Assembly: GCF_002735905.1 (NCBI RefSeq)
Contig: NZ_PEBD01000004.1
Span: 496,001-560,000, forward strand
Origin: Williamsia muralis
Lineage (GTDB): Bacteria > Actinomycetota > Actinomycetes > Mycobacteriales > Mycobacteriaceae
Length of the DNA: 64,000 bases
Reading direction: 5' to 3'
How positions within the stretch are numbered: position 1 is the first letter of the stretch; each line of letters starts with the position of its first letter. The notes below the pieces were generated by a model that was not told the DNA's origin, ran no database searches, and saw nothing but the letters and a program-made list of their open reading frames with translations. The position numbers and the translations under genes were made by a program. This document shows, in pieces, positions 1-8,734 of this stretch.

Positions 1-1
1 C

Positions 2-2065
2 CCGGACTTGGCCGAGCTCGGTGTATTCGGCGCTGCTGTCCCGGAACACTGTGGCGGCATGGATGCCCAGTTCGCCGACCTCGCTGTCATGCTCGAACAG
101 ACGGGCTACGACCTGGTGCCCGGACCTGTCGCCGCGACCGCAGTCAGTGCCCTGCTGTCGGCCGTGTCCGGGGCGCCGAACGAGAACGCGTTACTCGCCC
201 AGCTGATCGCCGGTGAGGTGGGCGCCGCCGTGGCCACGTCGGTGCTGTCCGGCGGTCAGGCGCCCACCGCCCACGAACCCCGCCGGGGCGTCCTGTCGGC
301 GAGCGGCGAGCTCGGGTTGGTCGCCGGATACGTCCCCGGGGCGGCGTTGCTCGCACCGATCGACATCGCCGGTAGCCACCGCTGGGTACTGCTCGAACCG
401 GGAACAGACGGCGTCATCGCTGATTCGGTTGACGCTCTGGACTTCTCGATGGAGCTGGCGAGGGTGCGATTGGACGAGGTGGTGATCCCCACGCGCGACG
501 TGCTGCACCTGTCGGACACGTACGTGCGCGCGACCCTCATCGCAGCCATCGCCGCCCAGGCCTCAGGCGTCGCACGCTGGACTCTGGACACCGCGGTCGA
601 GTACGCGAAGGTGCGCGAGCAGTTCGGTGCGCCGATCGGTAGCTTTCAGGCGGTCAAGCACATCTGTGCCGAGATGCTCTGCCGCAGCGAACAGGTCAGT
701 GCGGCCGCCTGGGATCTGGCCGGAGCGATCGACGACCTCACCGAAGCCGAGGGCGACGAGCGGACGAACGCCGCGCAGCAGGTGGAGATCAGTGCGGCCG
801 TGGCTGCGGCGACGGTCTCCGATCTCACCGTCGACAACGCGAAGGACTGCATCCAGATCCTCGGCGGTATCGGATTCACCTTCGAGCACGACGCGCATCT
901 GTACCTGCGCAGGGCTCTGGCTTGGCAGGCACAGCTGGGTGGCGCGGCCACCTGGCGCGCGCGGGTGGCCGAGTTGAATCGGCAAGGTGTCCGCCGGGTG
1001 CACCGGCTGGACCTCGGTGATGCCGAGAAACGCCGGGCGCAGGTCCGCGCCGACGTCGACTCCATCGCTGCCGCCGACGACCAGCGGCAATCGCTGGCCG
1101 AATCGGGGTACCTCACGCCGCATTGGCCGGAGCCGTATGGACTGGCGGCAGAACCGGCGCAACAGGTGCTGATCGATCAAGAACTCGACCGCGCCGGTGT
1201 TCGCCGCCCAGATCTCGTGATCGCGGGATGGGCGATCCCGACCATCCTCCAGTACGGCACCGACGAGCAGCGTGAGCGATTCGTCCGCGCCACCCTCGAC
1301 GGCGAGATCGTCTGGTGCCAGCTGTTTTCCGAGCCCGGCGCGGGTTCGGACCTCGCGGCCCTGCGCACGAAGGCCGCCAAGGTCGACGGCGGTTGGAAAC
1401 TGCAGGGGCAGAAGGTCTGGACCTCTCACGCACATACGGCCGACTGGGCGATCTGTTTGGCGCGTACCGACCCGGATGCACCGAAGCACAAGGGCATCAC
1501 CTATTTCCTCGTCGACATGAAGTCCGAGGGCATCGAAACCCGACCGCTCCGAGAGATCACCGGGCGAGCGCTGTTCAACGAGGTGTTCCTCGACGACGTG
1601 TTCGTGCCCGACGACTGCGTGGTGGGGGAACTGAACAACGGCTGGCGGCTGGCCCGCACCACACTCGCCAACGAACGGGTTGCGATGGGCGGTTCTGCCC
1701 TCGGCAAGGAGATGGAGGCACTGCTCGCACAGATCGAGGGGCGCCGGCTCGACGCGGTCGAGTGTGCCGAACTGGGCGAGCTGATCGTGCAGGCCCAGCT
1801 TGGTCAGGTTCTCGATCTGCGCGCGGTCCTCGGGTCGATCAACGGCACCGACCCCGGAGCAGCCTCGAGCGTGCGCAAACTGATCGGCGTCCGGCATCGG
1901 CAGGCGGTGCCGGAGTTCGGCCAGCGACTACGTGGGCTGGACGGTCTGGAGTACTCGGAGATGGCTGACGAGTTCCTGCTCAACAGGTGCCTGTCGATCG
2001 CCGGCGGCACCACTCAGATTCTTGCGACGGCGGCCGCCGAACGCCTGCTGGGACTGCCGCGCTGA
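2..2065 (+). CDS. fadE34: Fused two-domain acyl-CoA dehydrogenase, FadE34-like (5' end outside window)
   Basis: Flavin-dependent acyl-CoA dehydrogenase of the double-length type: two ACAD modules in one chain, about residues 1-330 and 340-685. The N-terminal module has the helical ACAD core (EQFGAPIGSFQAVKH) and an ILGGIGFTFEHD tail. The C-terminal module has the FAD/substrate signatures WCQLFSEPGAGSDLA and WTSHAHTADW and ends in the usual LSIAGGTTQI stretch. M. tuberculosis FadE34 (about 711 residues) has this architecture and oxidises C24 steroid side-chain CoA esters. The frame is open to the window edge, so the true start lies upstream; the TTG at base 8 is only the first possible codon. 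It precedes the KstR-like operator at 2122 and runs in the same direction as the igr-type operon. Assignment to FadE34 rather than another fused FadE is inference from architecture and context. Confidence 0.8.
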   Translation, partial: PDLAELGVFGAAVPEHCGGMDAQFADLAVMLEQTGYDLVPGPVAATAVSALLSAVSGAPNENALLAQLIAGEVGAAVATSVLSGGQAPTAHEPRRGVLSASGELGLVAGYVPGAALLAPIDIAGSHRWVLLEPGTDGVIADSVDALDFSMELARVRLDEVVIPTRDVLHLSDTYVRATLIAAIAAQASGVARWTLDTAVEYAKVREQFGAPIGSFQAVKHICAEMLCRSEQVSAAAWDLAGAIDDLTEAEGDERTNAAQQVEISAAVAAATVSDLTVDNAKDCIQILGGIGFTFEHDAHLYLRRALAWQAQLGGAATWRARVAELNRQGVRRVHRLDLGDAEKRRAQVRADVDSIAAADDQRQSLAESGYLTPHWPEPYGLAAEPAQQVLIDQELDRAGVRRPDLVIAGWAIPTILQYGTDEQRERFVRATLDGEIVWCQLFSEPGAGSDLAALRTKAAKVDGGWKLQGQKVWTSHAHTADWAICLARTDPDAPKHKGITYFLVDMKSEGIETRPLREITGRALFNEVFLDDVFVPDDCVVGELNNGWRLARTTLANERVAMGGSALGKEMEALLAQIEGRRLDAVECAELGELIVQAQLGQVLDLRAVLGSINGTDPGAASSVRKLIGVRHRQAVPEFGQRLRGLDGLEYSEMADEFLLNRCLSIAGGTTQILATAAAERLLGLPR

Positions 2066-2121
2066 GTGCAGGACCGGGTGTCGACAACACGTAGCTGACG
2101 CGCGCCCGACTCTGATACAAC

Positions 2122-2135
2122 TAGAACAGGTTCTA
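2122..2135. promoter_or_regulatory. KstR-like operator before the side-chain degradation operon
   Basis: TAGAACAGGTTCTA is a perfect inverted repeat with the AACnnGTT core of the KstR (TetR-family cholesterol repressor) box. It ends 23 bases before the GTG of the fadE28-like gene. Similar sites occur at six other steroid-gene promoters in this window, which supports a genuine regulon. Confidence 0.85.
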
Positions 2136-2158
2136 ATTCACTGAAGAGGTGCAAAACG

Positions 2159-3217
2159 GTGGACTTCACGCTCGATTCGACAGCCCAGACTGTGAGCGAT
2201 GTCATCGCTTCCGTGCTGGAAAGGCACGAGTCGGTGTGGGACGCCTCACTGTCCGACACCGGCGGCTTCGAGGGTTCGTTGTGGTCGGCCCTCGCCGACT
2301 CCGGACTGCTGGCCCTGCCGCTACCCGAGGCGCAGGGCGGTGACGACGTGGCAGTCGGGGGACTGACTCCGGTACCGACTGCGCTCGGTCGCGCTGCCGC
2401 GATAACTCCCGCGATCGGAACGTTGCTGTCCGGGCTGGCGCCGCTGGTGCAGCGTGCGCCCGACATCGCGGCGGACCTGGGTGCCAAGGTGCAGGGGGGT
2501 GGCTGGCTCGCAGCCGCGATCAACGAACCCGGCGCCCCGATGACCTCCACCCCGCACACCGCCGTTTCTGGTGGCAAGCTCTCGGGCGTCAAGACCGGTG
2601 TGCTCCACGCCGAAGGCGCCACCGCACTCCTCGTCGCCGCAGACGCGGGTGTTGTGGTCGTGTCACCCGGGGATGACGGCGTGAAGATCACCCGCACCAC
2701 GTCGTCATCGGGCTGGGGTGAGTACACGGTCGAGTTCTCAGATGTACCGGCCGACATCGTGATCGGTGGCGACCCGGTGTGGCTCACGCAGCACCACGCT
2801 CTGGGAATCGCGGCCTATGCGGACGGGCTGATAGCCGGCGCGATGAAGCTGACGGCCACCCACGTGTCAGAGCGCATCCAGTTCGACAAGCCGATCGGGA
2901 CGTTCCAGGCCGTTCAGCAGCAGCTCGCGGACATCTACGTGGTGGCCCGATCGATGACCCTGGCCACCACATCGGCGGGATGGCGTCTGAGTGAAGGTCT
3001 CGACGCCGGAACGGACCTGGCCTTGTCCGGTTATTGGCTGGCACAAGAGATTCCGGCAGCCATGCGCACCATGATCCATCTGCACGGCGGCGTCGGTGTC
3101 GACCTGACCTACCCGTTGCACCGCTATTTTTCCCTGGCCAAAGACCTTGCCCGCCTGGTCGGTGGGCCCACTGACCGGCTCGACGCACTCGCCGAGCAGG
3201 TCGAGGCAGGAGCGTGA
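2159..3217 (+). CDS. fadE28: Acyl-CoA dehydrogenase subunit, FadE28-like
   Basis: A 352-residue ACAD-fold protein, close to the 339 residues of M. tuberculosis FadE28 (Rv3544c). In that species FadE28 and FadE29 form an alpha2beta2 heterotetramer that desaturates the C22 (3-oxo-pregnene-20-carboxyl-CoA) side chain. Seen here: a degenerate N-terminal half rich in Ala/Gly and a conserved C-terminal helical core (IQFDKPIGTFQAVQQQLADIY, then HLHGGVGVDLTYPLHRY). The start is a GTG with GAAGAGG a few bases upstream, just behind the KstR-like operator. It overlaps the next gene by 4 bases (GTGA), fitting translational coupling of the two subunits. Confidence 0.85.
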   Translation: MDFTLDSTAQTVSDVIASVLERHESVWDASLSDTGGFEGSLWSALADSGLLALPLPEAQGGDDVAVGGLTPVPTALGRAAAITPAIGTLLSGLAPLVQRAPDIAADLGAKVQGGGWLAAAINEPGAPMTSTPHTAVSGGKLSGVKTGVLHAEGATALLVAADAGVVVVSPGDDGVKITRTTSSSGWGEYTVEFSDVPADIVIGGDPVWLTQHHALGIAAYADGLIAGAMKLTATHVSERIQFDKPIGTFQAVQQQLADIYVVARSMTLATTSAGWRLSEGLDAGTDLALSGYWLAQEIPAAMRTMIHLHGGVGVDLTYPLHRYFSLAKDLARLVGGPTDRLDALAEQVEAGA

Positions 3218-4383
3218 CAATGTTCATCGATCTCACCCCCGAGCAGCACGCGCTGAAAATGGAATTGCGCGAGTATTTCTCGAACCTCATCTCGCCCGAG
3301 GATGCGGTCACCATGCTCACCGAACGGCACGGGCCCACGTACCGCAAGGTGATCCGCCAGATGGGCAAAGATGGGTGGCTCGGCGTCGGATGGCCAAAGG
3401 AGTACGGCGGCAGGGGCTTCGGTCAGATAGAACAACAGATCTTCGTCAACGAGGCCGCTCGGGCGGACGTGCCGTTGCCTGCGGTCACCTTGCAGACCGT
3501 CGGCCCGACGCTGCAGGTGTACGGGACCGACGAGCAGAAGCAGCGTTTTCTCCCCGACATCCTGGCCGGTGAGGTGCACTTCGCCATCGGCTACACCGAA
3601 CCCGACGCCGGCACCGACCTGGCGTCACTCAAGACCACAGCGGTGCTGGAGGGTGACGAGTACGTCATCAACGGCCAGAAGATCTTCACCACCGGCGGGC
3701 ATGACGCCGATTACGTGTGGCTGGCATGCCGCACCGACAAAGATGCTCCCAAACACAAGGGCATCTCGATGATCATCGTCGACACGAAGGATCCCGGCTA
3801 CAGCTGGACCCCGATCATCACCGCCGACCACGCCCACCACGTCAACGCCACGTATTACTCCGATGTGCGGGCGCCCGCGAGCATGGTGGTCGGTGAGGTC
3901 AACGGCGGCTGGCGGTTGATCACCACCCAGTTGAACCACGAACGGGTCATGTTGGGGCCGGCCGGACGACTCGACGGTTTGCTGGCCCGCATCACCGACT
4001 GGGCCGGCCGGCCAGGGCCCGATGGCACGGTTCCGGGCAAACACACCGACGTCAAGCGGGCGCTGGCCGAGCTCCACGCCTACTACCGGATCAACGAACT
4101 GCTCAACTGGCAGGTCGCCTCCGGCGGTGACTCGATCTCCATGGCCGACGCCGCAGCAACCAAAGTCTTTGCCACCGAACGACTCCAGCGCGTCCACCGC
4201 TTGATCGACGAAGTGCTCGGCCGACACGGCGACTTCTCGGATCCCGCGACCGCCGAGCTCGCCGAGTGGTTCGACGTGCAGTCCAAGCGCAACGTCGTCA
4301 TCACCTTCGGTGGCGGCGTGAACGAGGTGATGCGGGAGATGATCGCGACCGCGGGTCTCGGACTTCCGCGTGGAAAGCGTTGA
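3214..4383 (+). CDS. fadE29: Acyl-CoA dehydrogenase subunit, FadE29-like
   Basis: A 389-residue ACAD (FadE29 of M. tuberculosis is 387), the expected partner of the preceding FadE28-like subunit. It carries the full ACAD signature set: IGYTEPDAGTDLASL near residue 120, a KIFTTGGHDADYVW segment, and a C-terminal ITFGGGVNEVMREMIA tail. The GTG start overlaps the upstream stop codon. The downstream chsH2 gene starts 6 bases after its stop, so the genes form one transcript. Function: FAD-dependent alpha,beta-dehydrogenation of the three-carbon cholesterol side-chain CoA thioester. Confidence 0.88.
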   Translation: MTMFIDLTPEQHALKMELREYFSNLISPEDAVTMLTERHGPTYRKVIRQMGKDGWLGVGWPKEYGGRGFGQIEQQIFVNEAARADVPLPAVTLQTVGPTLQVYGTDEQKQRFLPDILAGEVHFAIGYTEPDAGTDLASLKTTAVLEGDEYVINGQKIFTTGGHDADYVWLACRTDKDAPKHKGISMIIVDTKDPGYSWTPIITADHAHHVNATYYSDVRAPASMVVGEVNGGWRLITTQLNHERVMLGPAGRLDGLLARITDWAGRPGPDGTVPGKHTDVKRALAELHAYYRINELLNWQVASGGDSISMADAAATKVFATERLQRVHRLIDEVLGRHGDFSDPATAELAEWFDVQSKRNVVITFGGGVNEVMREMIATAGLGLPRGKR

Positions 4384-4388
4384 ACACG

Positions 4389-5423
4389 ATGACATCTGAT
4401 GCGGCCGCGATCATCGCGGCCACCGACGCGGTCCGCGCTGCCGGTACCAGTGCGCCCATCTCAGGTCGCGATCCGATCAACACCCCGATGATCAACAACT
4501 GGACCGAGGCGCTCGGCGACACCAACCCCATCTACTCCGACGACGCAGCGGCCCGTGCGGCCGGCCACGACGGCGTTGTCGCACCACCGGCAATGGCCCA
4601 GGTGTGGACGATGCGTGGCCTCGGAGGCGTGCGCGCCGAGGACGATCCACTCGGCCAGGTCACCGAGATACTCGATCAGGCGGGTTACTCGTCGGTGGTC
4701 GCGACCAACTGTGACTCGACCTACCACCGATACACCAGGCCGGGTGAGCACGTCACCATCGAAGCTGCGCTGACCGACGTCGTCGGCCCCAAGCAGACCG
4801 CGCTGGGCGAAGGCTGGTTCTTTACCACCAAGAACATCTGGAAGGTCGGCGACGAAGTGGTGGCCGAGATGGACTTCCGGATCCTCAAGTTCCGGCCCGC
4901 CGAGAAGTCGCCGTCAGCAGAGACTCCGGCGCCCGAACAGGCTGCGGGCGAGGTCATCTCGTCGCTCGGGTCGAACACAGACGACTTCGATCCGGCGAAG
5001 ATGATGCGGCCCACACCATCCCTCGACACACTGTTCTTCTGGGACGGCGTGCGTGCGCACGAACTCCGAATCCAGCAGCGTGCCGATGGATCTCTGCAAC
5101 ACCCACCGGTGCCTGCATTGTGGAAGCCCACGGGCGAGACCACCGACTACGTGGTGTCGTCGGGCCGGGGCACCGTCTACAGCTACGTGGTCCACCATGC
5201 ACCACGGGTGCCCGGGCGACGCGTGCCGTTTGTGATCGCGCTCGTCGAACTCGACGAGGGGGTGCGGATGCTCGGAGAACTCCGTGGGGTCGACCCGGCG
5301 CAGGTCGAGGTGGGTTACCCGGTACAGGTGGAGTTCATCGACTTCCCGGCAGGTGAGGACGGAGTCACCCAGGCATGGACGCTCTATGCCTGGCAGCCCG
5401 CGAAAGCAGGAGAACAGTCGTGA
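4389..5423 (+). CDS. chsH2: Steroid enoyl-CoA hydratase subunit ChsH2 (MaoC-like + DUF35)
   Basis: 344 residues. The N-terminal two-thirds is a MaoC-like hotdog domain. The C-terminal third (from about residue 205) is a DUF35 OB-fold domain (SGRGTVYSYVVHH, then GELRGVDPAQVEVGYPVQV). In M. tuberculosis ChsH1-ChsH2 hydrates the C17 side-chain enoyl-CoA, and the DUF35 part docks the retro-aldolase Ltp2. ATG at 4389 is chosen; a TTG at 4380 in the same frame is possible. The stop overlaps the chsH1 start as GTGA. It is longer than the roughly 310-residue mycobacterial protein, with an Ala/Pro/Glu-rich linker near residues 175-200. Confidence 0.86.
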   Translation: MTSDAAAIIAATDAVRAAGTSAPISGRDPINTPMINNWTEALGDTNPIYSDDAAARAAGHDGVVAPPAMAQVWTMRGLGGVRAEDDPLGQVTEILDQAGYSSVVATNCDSTYHRYTRPGEHVTIEAALTDVVGPKQTALGEGWFFTTKNIWKVGDEVVAEMDFRILKFRPAEKSPSAETPAPEQAAGEVISSLGSNTDDFDPAKMMRPTPSLDTLFFWDGVRAHELRIQQRADGSLQHPPVPALWKPTGETTDYVVSSGRGTVYSYVVHHAPRVPGRRVPFVIALVELDEGVRMLGELRGVDPAQVEVGYPVQVEFIDFPAGEDGVTQAWTLYAWQPAKAGEQS

Positions 5424-5890
5424 GTACACAAGTGGTACCGCCCGCCACGCCCCCCGACGTCAAGGAGGGAGACACGCTCCCCGAACTGACAATCGAGGCC
5501 ACTCCGACCTTCGTGGTCTCGACCGCGTTGGCCACCAGGGACTTTCAGGACGTGCACCATGATCGCGACCTCGCGCATCAGAAGGGGTCGAAGGACATCT
5601 TCGTCAACATCCTCACCGACACCGGTCTGGTGCAGCGATACATCACCGATTGGGCCGGTCAGCGAGCGCAGATCCGGTCGATCAAACTGCGCCTCGGCGT
5701 GCCCTGGTACGCCTACGACACCCTCACGCTGACCGGGACCGTCACCTCGGTCGCCGACGGTCTGGTGAACGTCGAGGTGGTCGGGACGGACAGCCTGGGT
5801 AAGCACATCACCTCGCAGGTGTCATTGGCGATGGATCGCACCGTCGCCGGCGCACTGCCGGAAGCGAGCCGAGCGGGGGTTGCCGGATGA
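5420..5890 (+). CDS. chsH1: Steroid enoyl-CoA hydratase subunit ChsH1 (MaoC-like)
   Basis: 156-residue single hotdog domain. The stretch FQDVHHDRDLAHQKGSKDIFVNI contains the Asp/His pair typical of catalytically competent MaoC hydratases, so this is the likely active subunit of the ChsH1-ChsH2 complex. GTG start with AGGAG ten bases upstream. It overlaps chsH2 by 4 bases at its start and ltp2 by 4 bases (ATGA) at its end, so stoichiometric translation with its partners is likely. Confidence 0.86.
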   Translation: MSTQVVPPATPPDVKEGDTLPELTIEATPTFVVSTALATRDFQDVHHDRDLAHQKGSKDIFVNILTDTGLVQRYITDWAGQRAQIRSIKLRLGVPWYAYDTLTLTGTVTSVADGLVNVEVVGTDSLGKHITSQVSLAMDRTVAGALPEASRAGVAG

Positions 5891-7062
5891 GCGGTCAATT
5901 GTCCGGCGCCGCAGCGATTGCCGGAATCGGCGCCACCGACTTCTCGAAGAACTCCGGTCGCAGCGAGTTGCGACTGGCGGCCGAGGCGGTCACCGCGGCC
6001 ATCGCCGACGCAGGTCTGGCACCCTCCGACGTCGATGGCCTGGTCTCGTTCACCATGGACACCAACACCGAGATCGCGGTCGCGCGTTCCGCCGGGATCG
6101 GCGAGCTGAAGTATTTCTCGCGTATCCACTACGGCGGTGGTGCGGCTTGCTCAACGGTGCAGCAGGCAGCCATGGCCGTGGCCACCGGTGTCGCCGATGT
6201 CGTTGTCGCCTACCGGGCGTTCAACGAACGGTCGGGGATGCGGTTCGGGCAGGTGAACACCTCGCTGGTGGCCCAGGACAACTCCTCGGGCACCGACAAC
6301 GCGTTCAGCTACCCGCACGGTTTGAGCACCCCTGCCGCGTTCGTCGCCATGGTCGCTCAGCGATACATGCACGAGTACGGCGCCACGAGTGAGGATTTCG
6401 GCCGGATCTCGGTGGTGGACCGCAAGCATGCAGCGGTCAACCCGAACGCGTTCTTCTATGGCAAGCCGATCACCCTCGAGGACCACCAGAACTCGCGGTA
6501 CATCGCCGAGCCGCTGCATCTGCTCGACTGCTGTCAGGAATCCGACGGTGGCGTGGCGTTTGTCGTGGTCTCGGCCGAGCGGGCCAAGGATCTGCCTCAT
6601 CCGCCGGCCGTCATCGCCGGTGCGGCATCTGGGAGTGGCAACGACCAATACATCATGACCAGCTACTACCGTGACGAGCTCGCCGGTCTTCCCGAGATGG
6701 GTCTGGTCGGCAGGCAGCTGTGGGAGCAGTCCGGACTCGGTCCGGACGACATGGACCTGGCGATCCTGTACGACCACTTCACGCCGTACACGTTGATGCA
6801 GCTCGAAGAACTGGGCTTCTGCGGCAGGGGAGAGGCAAAGGACTTCGTCCGCGAACCCGGCGCGCTCGAGGTCGGCGGACGGTTGCCTCTCAACACCCAC
6901 GGCGGCCAGCTCGGCGAGGCGTACATCCACGGGATGAACGGCATCGCCGAGGCCGTACGGCAGCTTCGCGGAAAGTCGGTCAATCAGGTTCCCGGTGCCA
7001 GTAAGGTCGTCGTCACCGCCGGAACTGGCGTTCCCACAAGTGGTTTGGTACTCACAGCTTAG
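5887..7062 (+). CDS. ltp2: Thiolase-like steroid side-chain retro-aldolase Ltp2
   Basis: 391 residues of SCP-x/thiolase-fold type (386 in M. tuberculosis Ltp2). The N-terminal half has IAGIGATDFSKNSGRSELRLAAEA and the C-terminal half LPLNTHGGQLGEAYIHGMNGIAEAVRQL, typical of the lipid-transfer-protein thiolase family that lacks the classical thiolase Cys pair. The family member in this operon cleaves the 17-hydroxy-20-carboxyl-CoA steroid to androstenedione and propionyl-CoA, bound to the DUF35 domain of ChsH2. ATG overlaps the chsH1 stop. This is the last carbon-carbon cleavage of side-chain removal. Confidence 0.88.
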   Translation: MSGQLSGAAAIAGIGATDFSKNSGRSELRLAAEAVTAAIADAGLAPSDVDGLVSFTMDTNTEIAVARSAGIGELKYFSRIHYGGGAACSTVQQAAMAVATGVADVVVAYRAFNERSGMRFGQVNTSLVAQDNSSGTDNAFSYPHGLSTPAAFVAMVAQRYMHEYGATSEDFGRISVVDRKHAAVNPNAFFYGKPITLEDHQNSRYIAEPLHLLDCCQESDGGVAFVVVSAERAKDLPHPPAVIAGAASGSGNDQYIMTSYYRDELAGLPEMGLVGRQLWEQSGLGPDDMDLAILYDHFTPYTLMQLEELGFCGRGEAKDFVREPGALEVGGRLPLNTHGGQLGEAYIHGMNGIAEAVRQLRGKSVNQVPGASKVVVTAGTGVPTSGLVLTA

Positions 7063-7072
7063 GAGTTGCGCG

Positions 7073-8695
7073 ATGGGGTTCAATCTGGCGGATGTCTTCG
7101 AGACCGTGGCGGACGCGGTTCCGGACACGGTGGCGCTCACCTACGAAGGCGTCGACCACAGCTACCGACAGCTCGAGGTCGAATCGAACAAGGTGGCCCA
7201 CATGCTGACCGCCGCCGGTATCGGTGCGGCCGAACATGTCTCGTTGTTCCTCAAGAACAGCGTGGAGCACGTGACCACCATCCTCGGTGTCATCAAGATC
7301 CGCGCCGTTCCGATCAACATCAACTACCGGTACACGCCGGCGGAGCTGCTCTACATCTTCGAGAACTCCGATTCGGTGGCGATCGTGGTCGAGGAAGCGG
7401 AGCACCAGGACAATCTCGCCACAATCGTCGGCCAAATCCCCACGTTGCGAACGATCTTCGTGATCGGTGAGATCACCGAACAGCTGTCGGTGGCCGCCGC
7501 GGACGCGGGCGTCGACGTTCGGTTGTTCGATCCGTCGGATCAATCGGACGAGCGTGACTTCGAGCCCAGGACCGGCGACGAGCTGTGGGTCCTCTACACG
7601 GGCGGAACAACGGGATATCCCAAAGGCGTCATGTGGCGACACGACGACTTCTTTCACAAGCCCCTCTCCGGTGGCAATCCCTACGAGGACAAACCCCGTA
7701 AGGACCTTGCCGAGATCGGCGCTGCAGCCAAGGAGTTCCCCGGTCTGTCCTTCTTGATAGCGGCGCCACTCATGCACGGCGCAGCCCTGTACTCGCTGTT
7801 CACCTTTCTCACCTTGGGCGCCAGACTGGTGCTGATGCGTGCTTTCGATCCAGAGAAGGTCGTGCGGTCGATCGAGGCCGACAAGGTCAATGTGGTGCTG
7901 ATCGTCGGGGACGGCATGGGTTCTCCCTTGGCCGACGCGATGCAGAAGCTCAAGGACGAGGTCGACATGTCGACGCTGTTCTCCATCACCTCCGGCGGTG
8001 CGATCTGGTCGGTGGGTGTGCGGGAGAAGATGCTGGCCGCAAAGCCGGACCTGTTGCTGCGCGACAACTTCGGAGCGTCGGAAACCGGCAACGACGGTGC
8101 CTTCGAAGTCCGCGAGGACGGCACGCTGGCGATGCCGCCCACCTCGAAGATGACCGTGGTCGACGAGAAGCTCAACGTGATCGAACCCGGTACCGGCGAC
8201 GTGGGCATGATCGCCCGCATCGGCAGGGTCCCTCTCGGCTACTACCGGGATGAGGAGAAGTCGGCACGTACGTTCCCGACACTGCCCGACGGGACGCGTC
8301 TGGCGGTGCTCGGTGACATGGGACAGGTGGAGGCCGACGGGACGATCGTGTTCCTGGGCCGCGGGTCGCAGTGCATCAACACCGGAGGCGAGAAGGTCTT
8401 CGCCGAAGAGGTCGAGGCATGCCTCCACGCACACCCCTCTGTCGCGGACGCGCTGGTTGTTCCCGCACCCGATGAGCGGATGGGTCAGAAGGTGTCTGCG
8501 GTCGTCGCGATTCGTCCAGACGCTCCAGAGCCCGATCTCGACGAGATCCAGGCCCACTGCCGAACGATGCTCGCCGGGTACAAGATCCCGCGACTGCTGG
8601 TGGTGGTGGACGAGATCAAGCGCACGCCGGCCGGCAAGGCGGACTACCGATGGGCCAAGCAGGCTGCGCTGGACGCGACGGGCACGCCGGTCTAG
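7073..8695 (+). CDS. fadD19: Acyl-CoA synthetase, FadD19-like (steroid side-chain activation)
   Basis: 540-residue ANL-superfamily ligase. The AMP-binding P-loop LYTGGTTGYPKGVMWRHDD lies near residues 175-193. The adenylation core continues with DNFGASETGNDG, and the C-terminal swivel domain (GGEKVFAEEVEACLHAHPSV) ends with a catalytic-Lys-type motif KRTPAGKADYRW. FadD19 activates the C26/C27 acid of sterol side chains, and operon membership (10 bases after ltp2, AGGAG at 7061) suggests a steroid substrate. FadD17-type alternatives cannot be excluded. The adjacent MFS gene converges on it. Confidence 0.75.
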   Translation: MGFNLADVFETVADAVPDTVALTYEGVDHSYRQLEVESNKVAHMLTAAGIGAAEHVSLFLKNSVEHVTTILGVIKIRAVPININYRYTPAELLYIFENSDSVAIVVEEAEHQDNLATIVGQIPTLRTIFVIGEITEQLSVAAADAGVDVRLFDPSDQSDERDFEPRTGDELWVLYTGGTTGYPKGVMWRHDDFFHKPLSGGNPYEDKPRKDLAEIGAAAKEFPGLSFLIAAPLMHGAALYSLFTFLTLGARLVLMRAFDPEKVVRSIEADKVNVVLIVGDGMGSPLADAMQKLKDEVDMSTLFSITSGGAIWSVGVREKMLAAKPDLLLRDNFGASETGNDGAFEVREDGTLAMPPTSKMTVVDEKLNVIEPGTGDVGMIARIGRVPLGYYRDEEKSARTFPTLPDGTRLAVLGDMGQVEADGTIVFLGRGSQCINTGGEKVFAEEVEACLHAHPSVADALVVPAPDERMGQKVSAVVAIRPDAPEPDLDEIQAHCRTMLAGYKIPRLLVVVDEIKRTPAGKADYRWAKQAALDATGTPV

Positions 8696-8734
8696 TCCTC
8701 AGCGGCAACGAGTGGCCCGGTGACCCGGGCCCGG